From NCBI GenBank assembly GCA_004352715.1, contig SCFE01000102.1, positions 807,746 through 871,745 of the forward strand: DNA of 64,000 bases, read 5' to 3'. A program made the position numbers and the translations under genes. The stretch comes from Hofstenia miamia. Lineage: Eukaryota; Xenacoelomorpha; Acoela. This document shows positions 1-10,270 of the stretch, one piece after another. The notes beneath the pieces were generated by a model, which ran no database searches, was not told the DNA's origin, and worked only from the letters and a program-made list of their open reading frames with translations. Position 1 is the stretch's first letter. Each line of letters starts with the position of its first letter.

Positions 1-781
1 CCCTATGCTTTTATCTTTTAACCTTTCTGTGATGGGGATTAACCTCACTAAAAACAGTAGTGGTGCTAAACTGTCTCCCTGGAATATGCCCCGCCTAAAC
101 CTCAACCTGTGCCGTCTATCTCAGTTTGCCACTTTCCCATCTGCCTCTCTCTACAAACTCAACCCATTTCCGTGAAACTCCGTTGGCCTCTAGCATTCTC
201 AATGCCCACTTATGTGCTATGCTATCATATGCCTTCCTGCTAAGTTTGTCTTCCCTCTACAATTTTCTACCACTGCTGATCTGTTAACAATTGATCTTTA
301 GCATCCTCTAGTCTTTGTTCTATATCCCTTTCAGTCCTCTGATATCAACCCATTCCGTTCTAAGGAATATGTCAGCCTACTTTAAATCACAGAAGTTAGC
401 AATTTCCAAGTTGTTGGCAAACATGGTTTTGGCCTCACTGCCTTTCTTTGGTCCTTCTGTATCAGAAATTTCCTTCTCCTACCATCCATTCGGGACACCC
501 ACGCAAAACGCACTCCTCCAATGCTATTGCTAGTCTCTCATGAACACTTGTGAACTTCTTCAGCCAATACCCATGCACCTCACCTCTTCCAGTCGTCATC
601 TTCTTTAGAGCTTCCTTTAACTTTGCAGTTGTGATTACTTCTTCTTCTTCTTATCTGAACTCCTTTTGCACCTGCTCAATTTTTATCTCTGGTCCCTCAC
701 TTCCCCATATACTTTCCTAGAACCTTACTGCTTCCTCACCTGCTCTAGCTGTAGCCTTTTCTCCTACATCTAGTTCTTTGT
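1..781 (-). pseudogene. LINE A copy 2: RT N-terminal part of an RLE-type non-LTR retrotransposon
   Basis: Read on the minus strand, this stretch gives broken pieces of a reverse transcriptase. Near 560-640 is a segment like ITTAKLKEALKKMT, the region before the RT fingers. At about 180-250 there is AYDSIAHKWALRMLEANG. At 25-100 there is FRRGIFQGDSLAPLLF, the RT motif 4 that precedes the catalytic box. The YxDD box would lie beyond position 1, so the copy runs out of the window. Several frameshifts and stops mean it cannot make protein. The phrasing of these motifs matches the family whose C-terminal endonuclease lies at 1,197-1,787. Because RT comes before the endonuclease in such elements, this must be a separate copy from the one on its right. 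Family assignment is from memory of motif wording. Confidence 0.75.
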
Positions 782-805
782 AGAATCTTCCTCCTTGAGT
801 CTATT

Positions 806-855
<50 letters not shown>

Positions 856-878
856 AATGATAATGATAATGATAATTA

Positions 879-911
<33 letters not shown>

Positions 912-1087
912 NNNNNNNNNNNNNNNNNNNNNNNNNNNNNNNNNNNNNNNNNNNNNNNNNNNNNNNNNNNNNNNNNNNNNNNNNNNNNNNNNNNNNNNNN
1001 NNNNNNNNNNNNNNNNNNNNNNNNNNNNNNNNNNNNNNNNNNNNNNNNNNNNNNNNNNNNNNNNNNNNNNNNNNNNNNNNNNNNNNN

Positions 1088-1120
<33 letters not shown>

Positions 1121-1145
1121 CATTATTATTATTATTTTTATTATT
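806..1145. repeat. Trinucleotide microsatellite (TGA)n then (TTA)n around an assembly gap
   Basis: Positions 806-855 are near-perfect TGA/GAT repeats that change through GATAAT units into (TTA)n. They are followed by 176 Ns (912-1087), then more TTA units to about 1,145. The run sits at the 3' end of LINE A copy 1, read on the minus strand, so it is probably the element's A/T-rich tail expanded as a microsatellite. The gap length suggests the repeat could not be assembled through. Confidence 0.9.
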
Positions 1146-1196
1146 ATCTCTTACTTCGCACAGCTTCATGCTGGTATTCCTCTCAGCTCGGGCAAC

Positions 1197-1787
1197 TCAC
1201 CAGTTCCCAGGGAGTCTGAGAGCTTTCCTCAGGACTGTAGCTGTTCCTAACAATGCTGCCTTCTGTGCTACTGCTCCTCCCCACTTTGGTACTCCCCACT
1301 CCTCCAAGTATCTCTTGTGCTTCTTACTCACTGCTCCTAGTGCGCCTACTATTACCGGGACTACTTCAACTTTCTTTAGCTTCCACAGCCTTTCTATTTC
1401 CTCTGCCAACTCTCTATACTTTTCTATCTTCTCTTTCTCCTTGCTTTCTACATTCCTGTCCTTTGGTACAGCTATGTCTATCACTGTTCCTAATCTTTTC
1501 TCTTTGTCTACCACTACTATGTCTGGCCTCCGTGCTTCTATCACCTTGCTTGTCTGTATGTTGAAGTACCACAGTATCTTAACCTTCTCATTCTCGATGG
1601 CTCCCTGCGGCTTGTGCTCATACCACTTGTCTCCTGCTTCTAACCCATGCTGCCTGCTCAAACTCCAGTGTACCATTCTTCCCACCTTGTCATTCCTGAA
1701 CTTATACTCATTCTGTGCCAACTTCTCACATCCTGCTATCAGATGATCTACTGTCTCACTCTTTCTTACATAGCCTACACTTATCAC
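1197..1787 (-). pseudogene. LINE A C-terminal zinc finger and restriction-like endonuclease
   Basis: This open stretch of 196 codons is the C-terminus of an R2/NeSL-type retrotransposon protein. ETVDHLIAGCEKLAQ supplies the H and last C of a CCHC finger. The first two Cys (DKCRLCKK) lie just upstream in another frame, near 1,790-1,775, so a one-base frameshift splits the finger. The PD-(D/E)XK-like endonuclease core reads RRPDIVVVDKEKRLGTVIDI, with the paired RPD and the later D of IDIAVP visible. The conserved ending KKVEVVPVIVGALGAVSK ... ALLGTATVLRKAL follows. In this family the endonuclease nicks target DNA to prime reverse transcription. The copy is not functional, because it lacks RT and carries a frameshift and an upstream stop (AIRTN*VKK). 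Confidence 0.85.
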
Positions 1788-1893
1788 TTACTTCTGCTCT
1801 TCTGTCTATATGCTTCTTCACCTAGTTCGTTCTTATTGCTTGCTCCTGTGCTGCCATTATTAGTGCTTCTGTTTCTCTCTTCAGTCCTGCCTT

Positions 1894-2225
1894 CTTTAAC
1901 CACTTGTTGCTCTCTTCTCTGTCACACATTTCTGTGTTCCTCCAGTATTCTCCATGCATTGCCTTCTGACTATACCTTATTTGTCTCTCTGATTCCATCC
2001 TACTCTGGTATATCTTCTTTCCTTCCCTCTCAGTTCTTATCTTCCTTAACTCCTTAGTGACCTCTAGTAGGGGTCCTTTNCTTTAACCACTTGTTGCTCT
2101 CTTCTCTGTCACACATTTCTGTGTTCCTCCAGTATTCTCCATGCATTGCCTTCTGCCTATACCTTGTTTGTCTCTCTGATTCCATCCTACTCTGGTATAT
2201 CTTCTTTCCTTCACTCTCAGTTCTT
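1894..2225. repeat. 145-bp direct duplication flanking a single N (1,894-2,038 and 2,081-2,225)
   Basis: The sequence from CTTTAACCACTTGTTGCTCT onward occurs at 1,894 and again at 2,081, directly after the single N at 2,080, with a few mismatches. A one-base N next to a repeated contig end is what a scaffolder leaves when two overlapping contig ends are not merged. I treat this as a probable assembly artefact. Confidence 0.8.
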
Positions 2226-2239
2226 CTTAGCCTGTTCAA

Positions 2240-2560
2240 CTCTCTTTTTCCCCCTACTCTCATCCAACTGTAACTTTCTCACTTGCCCTACAAGCCTCTG
2301 CTCTGTAACTTCTAATCCTGTTCTTACCTTCCTCCATTCTTCCAACATTCTCTTCCTGTAACCCCTCTCATCTGGCCCGCTTCTTCTGTAACACTCCAAT
2401 GCTGTCCTGTTCTGCTCATCTGTCCACTTATGCCGTTGTCCATTGGTCTGTGTGGATCCTATACTGCCACTTCTCGAGTCCACACTCCCGATTGTTGAGT
2501 CCGCCTGTTGTCCGGAGATTCTTAGCACCTTCTGACCATTGCCGGGGACTGAGGGCCTTT
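2240..2560 (-). pseudogene. LINE A N-terminal Myb/SANT-like segment
   Basis: The minus-strand translation contains HKWTDEQNRTALECYRRSG, then GYRKRMLEEWRK and VTEQRLVGQVRKLQL. This is the tryptophan-rich helical pattern at the N-terminus of several RLE-type LINE proteins, thought to bind DNA. It runs straight into the pre-zinc-finger linker (RMESERQTRYRQKAMHGEYW), so an RT-sized block is missing between them. The open frame also reads through an upstream (TTA)n run as poly-isoleucine; that part is not protein-coding in any meaningful sense. Confidence 0.6.
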
Positions 2561-2562
2561 GC

Positions 2563-2564
2563 TC

Positions 2565-2613
<49 letters not shown>
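2563..2613. repeat. (TTA)n microsatellite
   Basis: An uninterrupted TTA run of about 50 bp at the 5' (minus-strand) border of LINE A copy 1, perhaps the tail of a further element in the same family. Confidence 0.9.
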
Positions 2614-2639
2614 TCTGTGTTTAATGGGCCACTAAGATG

Positions 2640-5600
2640 TTCTTTTATTCTCTTTGCGAAATATCGAACTTTGTCACCAATGTGCAATTTATTGCAATCC
2701 TCACAATTGAGGAAATTAGCTCTTTTGGAATTTGATCTTTATTCTTAAATATATGTTCAGTTTTGTATGAATGAAATATTGGTGTTTCCTTAGCATATTT
2801 AATCTTCAATGAAGTAACTTTGTGTTGAATGTATGATAGTTTCCAATAAATTTTTTTAGCTTGTAGGTTCACTTCTTCAAGAGGTTTCGACGGATGTAAT
2901 AGACACTTTGAAACAACGTCCTTAATTAATTTATTAGGATAACCATTTATAGAAAATATTTCAAAAGCTTGACCGAATGCAGACGTTATCAGTTTATAGT
3001 TTTATAATTCTGTTATAATGGTGTTATACATTTATATACATATACATTAGAGGTCGACCATAAACTGAATTGAAACCGCGGAATTTCTGAAAACCTAAAT
3101 CACACCGAAAGAAATATTAGCACTCGGTTCAATACGGTTTCTATGTACTATCAACTTACACATTTAATTTGCGGAAATAGCAAAGTTATTAAAGTTGGAT
3201 TGAGAGGTTTGTTCACCGCCTGTCAATCAAGCTCATAGCACAAGTAATTTAACACAAGACTGCGCATTGACCTCAAGCCGTTATCTATGATGAAATTTGA
3301 AATATTAATAAATTATTCTTCCCAAGTATTCTTTTCAAAAAACCGAACAGAAACTTCGGTTTATTTTTAAGAACCGATCCGAACCGAAGCAATCAATTTT
3401 CGCCAATGCCGTCGGCAAGTAATATATATATATATATACGAACTTCGAATAGACCTTTTACATGTCGTAAGGAATGATTAATGCAAACGGTTTCAAAAGA
3501 TGCCATATAAAATGGTTAATCATCACATTTGAAAATCCCGATTGATTCAATTTTAGTGAAGGCATGTTCATAAGTTTTATTACCTCTAGTTCGTTCGAGT
3601 GATACACTTTAAAATATCATTAAAAATTACATTTTTTTTATTTAGGTTCAAATGAAAAGAATGAAATACTCTACAAAAAAGTAAACAATACTAGAAAAAT
3701 ATTCATCAGCCAATCAAAAATCAAAGACGTCTATTTTCTCCGGTTCGTTACTTGCAGTCGATTAACGAAAATAGAAGATATTGAATTTGCTTGGAACGTC
3801 ATTCAAACATGTATCGAGTAATCAGCTTCGCCAAATTTAGTTTACAATTTAGTACCATATATGCATAGGGTGAACCAAATAGAATTTGTAAATTTATTTA
3901 ATGGATATTGTTGCAATTTTAGTCATGAATATTTTTCATTCAGATTCCATATTTAGATCGTCTTATTCATTCTTTCTTCAATGTCTTCTTATACTAGTGC
4001 TGTGCTGATAGAACTTGCTCAATGCCGCACCTCCCCGACAAAAATATTTTATTCCCTGCACCCACTCGTACCGAAAACTTTTTAACCGTACCCGAAAATA
4101 TAATTTTCTTTGGAGTTATTAAACAATAATTTTCGAAGACATTTCGAAAATAATTCACGTTTATTATATTGTAATTTTTCCGAAATTTTGTTTATAATTT
4201 CTTTTTGATAAAATTATTATTTAAGCCTAATAATTAAGCTGTTCATTGCATCCATGAATATGCAATTGGTTTTAGCAATATTTTCAAGCAATTTTCCCTA
4301 ACCTATTAAGAAATTTGTAAATACTCGACTTCCATATTATGGTAAAATTTTTTGATAAAGATTATTGCTGTTTTTGAAGTACATAAAATTATATTAATTT
4401 TTTCAATGAAACATCCAATTTTTAAAAAAATTGCAAATTTAATCCATACCAATAGTTACTTGCAATATAGTGGTCTAGACCCTTGGCAGAAATACCTAGC
4501 TTCAACAGGTCTTTTACTATGTTAATCTTCGGTTATGCTGCTCACGCCACAGTCTGTTAATACCTATTTAATAACTACCGCAGATTTCTAAGCTCGTTTT
4601 TGATATGATTATCGTACTTACTAGTAGTGTCCTGGAGTTTGAACATTCATAATTAAATTCGTAAAATATAATAAATTTGCGAAGAAACCAAAAAGCTTGG
4701 AGTTTCACACAGAGTTGGAAATAGTCCGGTCTGTAGTATATGCAATAGTCGGTCCTTTTAAATATTCCGTTTCACACTTCATACTCAATTAGATTAGGTG
4801 CATATTATTCAATCAAATAAATTGCAAATATCAGCATAGTGATGTAGAGTGCAGCCGGGGAGTGATCACGGTAGGATCGGAACTAACGTCAAATTTTAGG
4901 AGGGTAAAATATGTCATTGCAATTTAAGGCAATGCTATGCTTTGCAATTTAAGGGTTGTGTTTTTAACGTACAAATCAAACGGACCAGATTTCAACAATT
5001 TAAATTGTAAATAGTCCGGTCCTGATGTATTCGGACTGGAAAAAAGTTACCATTTCCAACCTTAGTTTCACTCGACTCTACTTATTTCTACAATTTTCTG
5101 TAGTTGGTTATGACAATGTAAAAACAAACACAGACGCTAGAATTGAGCAATAAACACTAGAGAGGTTTGTTAATACGCAAAAAATTGAAAACAAAAACAA
5201 TGATTTTGCATATCCAAGTACCAAGATATTTGGCTAAAATTAGCTAGATCCAACTTTCCAACAAAAACTACTAGAAGTATTTTCAATCAAATCTAGAGAA
5301 TTCTGGTTCAAATGCAGAAATTGACATTTTGGATGATTTTGAAACTCAGAAAAATGTATTAAAAATTCTTTAATGTAGTATGAAATTTCATGCTCTAAAT
5401 CATAGTTCGAACGTTTTCGTTCACCACTCCGAATTGTTATTTTTTATGCCCGTGATTTTAAAGTTTCTGGTGAATTTAGTGATTATGTTCATAAGCGCAA
5501 TTGTTGCCAATCTAGCAGAAATAAAATTCATAATCTTTTGTAGGGGTCTATACCTGTGTTAAAAAAATACCATTTTAAAATGATTAACTGCTTGAATGAA

Positions 5601-5760
5601 AAAAAGATTCTAAAATATACATATTGCATGTGCCGAATATAACTATGATTACAAAATACAGCTTGTTTTTTACACAAATAGATTTTGCATTTTTTTTAAG
5701 AAATGTGAAATTGAAAAAACTCAAAATATCTTAATGAGGTGGGATTTCAGATCGGCATAT
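2640..5760. other. AT-rich non-coding stretch
   Basis: No convincing coding or RNA feature is visible. The only items are a short (TA)n at 3,420-3,439 and a few short chance ORFs. CG dinucleotides are common here (28 by eye in 4,001-5,000), in contrast to the right-hand third of the window. Confidence 0.6.
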
Positions 5761-5762
5761 AC

Positions 5763-6110
5763 CCTTGAGACACAATGTGTACAATTGTACACATGTAGAA
5801 ACCAGATTTTTATTGGGATATGAATTTTTTATTCAACCTTAAATGTCTTTGCTTATTAAACTAGGCTACTTTTTCGTTATCTTGAAATTTATTTGGTCTA
5901 AATATACAACCTTGACACTAGTTGAATGTGAATTAATCACAAAGCATAACATAGCTTTCGAAGAAGCAAGTTTTTGCATGATTTAAATTTCATAATTCGC
6001 AGGCACTCTAAATAAAATGATTTCAACAAAAATATATCATTAAAATATTATGCCTTTGGTACAAAATTACATGATTAAGTCACAATGTTTACAAATTTGC
6101 ACAGCAAATT
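5763..6110. repeat. Possible degenerate piggyBac-type terminus with a 20-bp palindrome
   Basis: CCCTTGAGACACAATG at 5,763 is followed by a perfect 20-bp palindrome, ATGTGTACAATTGTACACAT (5,775-5,794). A related direct copy, CACAATGTTTACAAATTTGC, follows at about 6,081. CCCTT ends followed by a palindromic subterminal motif, repeated directly inside, are also seen in the better-supported piggyBac relic at 18.96-21.30 kb. No transposase remains and no opposite end was found, so this is tentative. Confidence 0.3.
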
Positions 6111-7040
6111 TCAATGAAAATATTAACAATAGAAATAGTTTTTTAATGTCATAAAAAATAATTGAAAGTAGAAATTGCTGAGGCGCCATATAAATATTTT
6201 TTAGCACTTCCAAATAATGTGCATGTCTGAAGGAGATATAGGCTGTCTCAGAAAAAACCCACGTTTGCTATCTTAGCTCAAATTAACTAATCTATAAGTT
6301 TATCAAATGTCTTAAAAATTATACAAAGTAAGCAAAGTCACATGATATACTAAAGAAGAAGAGCAAATTTTCTAATTTAGAACCAGTCCTATAATGACGT
6401 AGCAATGTACGTAGCTAGCTACAAAGTCAATGATTTTTTAAAGTAAAAAAATTTATGCAAGAGGTGCTTCATGGTCTTTTGCCGCCTGTAAATAGGAACT
6501 AGATTGCAACCCTTTTATTTTTTTATTAACATATGTGAACAATAACTAAATGAGTTTTTATCGATTCTCTCATCAAAGCTAGTAACCGTAATCCTAATTC
6601 TAACTTAATTCAGGTGATTAGACAGATGAACAAAGAGAACAAAAGTATATCATAAAAAACACTTATAGTTGTGCCTTGAATACGTGAGATGAAATTTTTT
6701 ACAAACAAACTCTCGGAGAGTTCTTATGCAATAAAGTCTTTGAGATGCATTCTTGATTACCTGAGACCCATGGTTGTCCCATTTTACATCATTGCTTAAG
6801 ATGACACTAAAACAGGTGATTTGGCTCACGATTTTCTAGTAATCAGGTAGTAGAGAATTTGTTTTTCTAAATATTTATTGTTTATATATTTAACAATGTT
6901 GAATCGAAGTTCATTCACATTAGCATAGAATTCTACATTTGTGATTCCGAAATAATGGGCGTGTTTCTGAGAATAGGAAAGACAAAAGAGACATATCATA
7001 TGCATATTTATTGAAAAATGGCTGTTTTCAGTAGGCGATC
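6110..7040. other. Non-coding AT-rich stretch
   Basis: I see no coding potential or recognisable repeat in this interval. Confidence 0.5.
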
Positions 7041-7044
7041 TTAG

Positions 7045-8500
7045 GTGTGATAAACAGAAGGAGATCCGAAGGTAATCTCTGAGGAATACCTCCTTTATCT
7101 CATAGACCCAATTTTTTTGTAAACTTTCTATCTTCCAGATAACTACAGATCACCTTAACGTATCCAAATGGTAATCCAAAATTATGAAGTATTTAATTTT
7201 TTTGAATAAACAATTCATAACTTAAACAGTTGAAAGCCTTAGAAAAGTTCAAATACTGAAGTAAAGCAGCTTCCATGTAAGGTTGATTCAACTATTGTGT
7301 GATTTTATTCATCATTAAAATATGAGCAACAGTGCAAAAAGACTTAAGTCGATATGCAAAATGTTCTGCATCCACCACAATTAGTAATTTCGTTTTCATA
7401 TTAATAACGATAGTATGCTATAATAGTTTGGCTGGGACAGATAAAAGAGAAATTTGTCTCAAAAAGTACTGGTCTTGGGAATTCATGAAACAACTGCTTT
7501 CTTCCATGACTTTGGAATATTTCGGGAAATAATTATACTCTTAAATAAATGAGATATCGGCCCGCTAGAATGGTGCTCATTTTGATAAATTCTCATAGGA
7601 ATATATTCCCATCCTGCTGCCATATCGTGAAGATTAAATATAAGTGTCTTATTCAGAAATTAAGGGAGCCCAGTCCCATTTAAGTTCAAATTCCCCTTGA
7701 CTTCTCATCAGATTCGAAGGAGATGAGACTACATCAACGGTGTTCTCCAAACCAGTATCGATATCAGTAAAGGACTCAATGATTGAAGATGATCTACATT
7801 TTTTTTGTTCCACTAACATCACTAACAATTAGGCCACATATATCAGGAGTATACGCATTTTCTTTTCTTAAAGTTTAATATGTCAAGCCTTTCTTTTAGG
7901 AAAGAATATAAATATCAATGATGCGAGGTGTAACCCATATTGATTAGTCTATGTCCGTAATGGTTCTTGAAGGAATGGCAGTAAGTGCATCATAAATTAT
8001 TTCATAAAATCAATTAGATTTGGTTTCCACATTACCATGATTATAAAGATTCGAAAAAGTGATAGATTCCGACCACATTAGAAACAGATTTATGTGTGAA
8101 CATCAAAAATTGTGCACTACACAGGGTATAGCCTTCTTGGAGAATTTGTAGTCCATGCGGAAGAAACAAACGTTATGCAGAGACTTTCCTTTGCTGGCAA
8201 AATAGTAGTTTTATTATTGGGGTCACATAATTGTTAACTAAATAAAATCGCGTCTATAATAGATTAACTAAATTTACCAAATCTAGCTGGTCAGAAAATT
8301 GTTGAATGCAATATGAACAAAGGTAAGCATTAAGGTCTCCACAAATTTTTCGGGGTCATCTTGCAATTGTTCGTCCACACACTTAACTAACTATTCGAAT
8401 ATTTTCAAGTAGATTGAACTCCGACTTCGAGAAAAGGAGGTGAGAACACAAGTTATTTTGAGTATAGCACCTTCAATATTACTTAGTTCTTCGTTCAACA
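7045..8500 (-). pseudogene. LINE E: highly degenerate non-LTR retrotransposon
   Basis: Conceptual reading of the minus strand recovers, in order, a poor endonuclease-like part (about 8,500-8,250), then RT pieces. Near 7,440 is FLRQISLLSVPAKLLE, the NYRPISLLPV-type motif of RT. At about 7,220-7,250 is FSKAFNCLSYELFIQK, the counterpart of the FSKAFD box. At about 7,110-7,170 is VKVICSYLEDRKF, and near 7,060-7,090 GGIPQRLPSDLLLF stands where GxPQGSxLGPLLF is expected. Many stops and frameshifts separate these pieces, so this is an old fossil. It is not obviously the same family as LINE B or C. Confidence 0.55.
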
Positions 8501-8690
8501 CGCTAATACTGGAAACTTTTCTAACAATTCATGAATCCATATACATACTCCACCACACATTGTATTTTGCCAAACATTTCTAACAGGTAAAGAATACGAC
8601 TTAAGAGAAATTTCTTTGAGAAATGCTTAGAGGGCAACCACCTTTCTGTTATTGCTATATAGCAGGTTTGTGAAAGCACAACAGTTCGAN

Positions 8691-8713
8691 TATATATATA
8701 TATATATATATAT
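8691..8713. repeat. (TA)n next to a single-N join
   Basis: About 23 bp of TA repeat directly after the single N at 8,690. The LINE B copy begins immediately after it. The N probably marks another contig join. Confidence 0.8.
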
Positions 8714-10213
8714 TATAGACCCATTTCAATCACCTCCTCAATGTGCAAAATATTCGAACGAATTCTTTTTAATTAAATTAATGAGCATTTTTACAAACTT
8801 GATCTTTACTCCAAAACACAAAATGGTTTTCGTAAAAGTATTTATACCAGCGACGCGTTAATACAAGCTATTGAAAAACAATAGATGACAATGAATACTC
8901 AGCAGTAGCTTGCTTAGACCTTTCGAAAGCACTCGATTCAATTGGTCATAGGATATTACTACAAAATTTAAATTTCTAGGTTTTTTTAATGACAGTATAG
9001 GTCCCATTATTTCTAGTTAGTTGTATAATAGTATGCAACGAGTAAAACTTAATGAATCTTTTTCAGATTGGGTTTGTACTAAAAATGCATTTCCAAAGGT
9101 AACAATTTTGGGTCCTTTACTGTTTAATATTTACATAAACGATTTGTCTGATTTAATATGTGACGTTATACAATATGAAGATGATACAATAATATTTAAT
9201 TTTAATATGTCATCCGAAAAAGCCACTCAAACTCTCTAAAAAATTGTACTTCTCTCGCTAAACATTTTGCCTCTTTAAGGCTAAGAAGGAATTCTTTGAA
9301 AACTCAATTTTGCATTGTTAAGTTAACTTCTGCATCTACTGATACTTTACAATGTAAAGTTCATTTTAACAGCGTTCATATCAAGCAAGTTGATTCCTTT
9401 AAGTGCCTAGGAATTATTTTTGATTTACATTTAATATTTTAATATTGAAAAGCAACTAAATCATATTATTAGAAAAATGGCAAATCGATTAAAGCACTTT
9501 TTAATTCATAATTTCTCAAAAACTTCCAACTAAAGCAAAAATTGAATTAATTCATACTCTAGTATTGAGTAATTTCAACTATGCTAATATACTCTACATA
9601 GATATAAACAAAAAATTCCTTAGAAAATTTTGGGTACAACTAAATGGGCTATCAAAGTAGCAATTAATAATCATAGCTTTAATAAGAATAATGAATACAG
9701 AAAAACCTCAAACTTATTTCTATATAAATGTCCTAAAGATATTCTTCAAAATAGTTAATAATACTTTCCCATACAACAAAAATGGCAGTTTCTTTCCGAA
9801 AAATAATTAATAAACAAAACAAACGAACACAATTAATTGAACCAATTAGGTATATGAAGCAAATAATGAAAAACTCTTTTCTAAACACAGCTATAGATAT
9901 ATGGAATTAATTACCAAAATACATCAAACTAATAAATAATAAAAAATATAAGATTGATATTAAAAAATACCTTTGCATCTTTAATATAAAATGACTGAAA
10001 TGGCAAGGCTATAGATTTTACAATCCTGATTACTCTTTTAATAGAGACGAACATCGCCATAATCCAAGTTAATTACATTTATTATTTGTAAATATTTCTT
10101 GTTTTGTTTTATTTTCTTTTATTTGTATTTTTTTTCTTGACGCATTTAGAATTGTTATCAGTATTCTTTACTGTTCAAAGAATTTCTGAATATAGATATT
10201 TTTTTTCTTCTAC

Positions 10214-10267
<54 letters not shown>
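8712..10267 (+). pseudogene. LINE B copy 1: 5'-truncated Jockey/CR1-like non-LTR retrotransposon
   Basis: The plus strand starts inside the RT domain: IIDPFQSPPQCAKYSNE stands for the RPISITS-type box, followed by pieces equivalent to NGFRKSIYTSDALIQAIEK and VACLDLSKALDSIGHRIL. TILGPLLFNIYINDLSDLI and IQYEDDTIIFNF follow; the catalytic YxDD box is changed to YEDD. The C-terminal thumb and tail (KGYRFYNPDYSFNRD type) end near 10,060. An AT-rich 3' UTR then ends in a (TA)n run at 10,217-10,267. There are many frameshifts. The 3' UTR matches, in reverse orientation, 33,077-33,310 and the 3' end of the copy at 24,281-27,240, which defines one family. Confidence 0.75.
10217..10267. repeat. (TA)n tail of LINE B copy 1
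   Basis: A perfect TA run of about 50 bp at the 3' end of the element. Confidence 0.9.

Positions 10268-10270
<3 letters not shown>

Larger units (their letters stand above)
1170..2612 (-). mobile_element. LINE A copy 1: internally deleted RLE-type non-LTR retrotransposon
   Basis: On the minus strand this copy runs from a (TTA)n run near 2,612 to another at 1,145. It contains the two ends of the family's single ORF and lacks the middle. An N-terminal Myb/SANT-like segment (about 2,240-2,560) is followed directly by the segment that normally precedes the C-terminal zinc finger, and then by the endonuclease. The RT domain, normally well over 1 kb, is missing. The join may be a real deletion or may have been blurred by the single-N assembly join at 2,080. 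Confidence 0.75.

Noticed and set aside
770-1250. Open frames of poly-Ile, poly-Asn, poly-Met or poly-Leu across 806-1145 on both strands
   Set aside because: They are translations of (TGA)n/(TTA)n and of the 176-N gap, not genes.
5380-5562. A 60-codon hydrophobic ORF as a small membrane protein
   Set aside because: AT-rich DNA readily gives Phe/Ile/Leu-rich frames; nothing else supports it.
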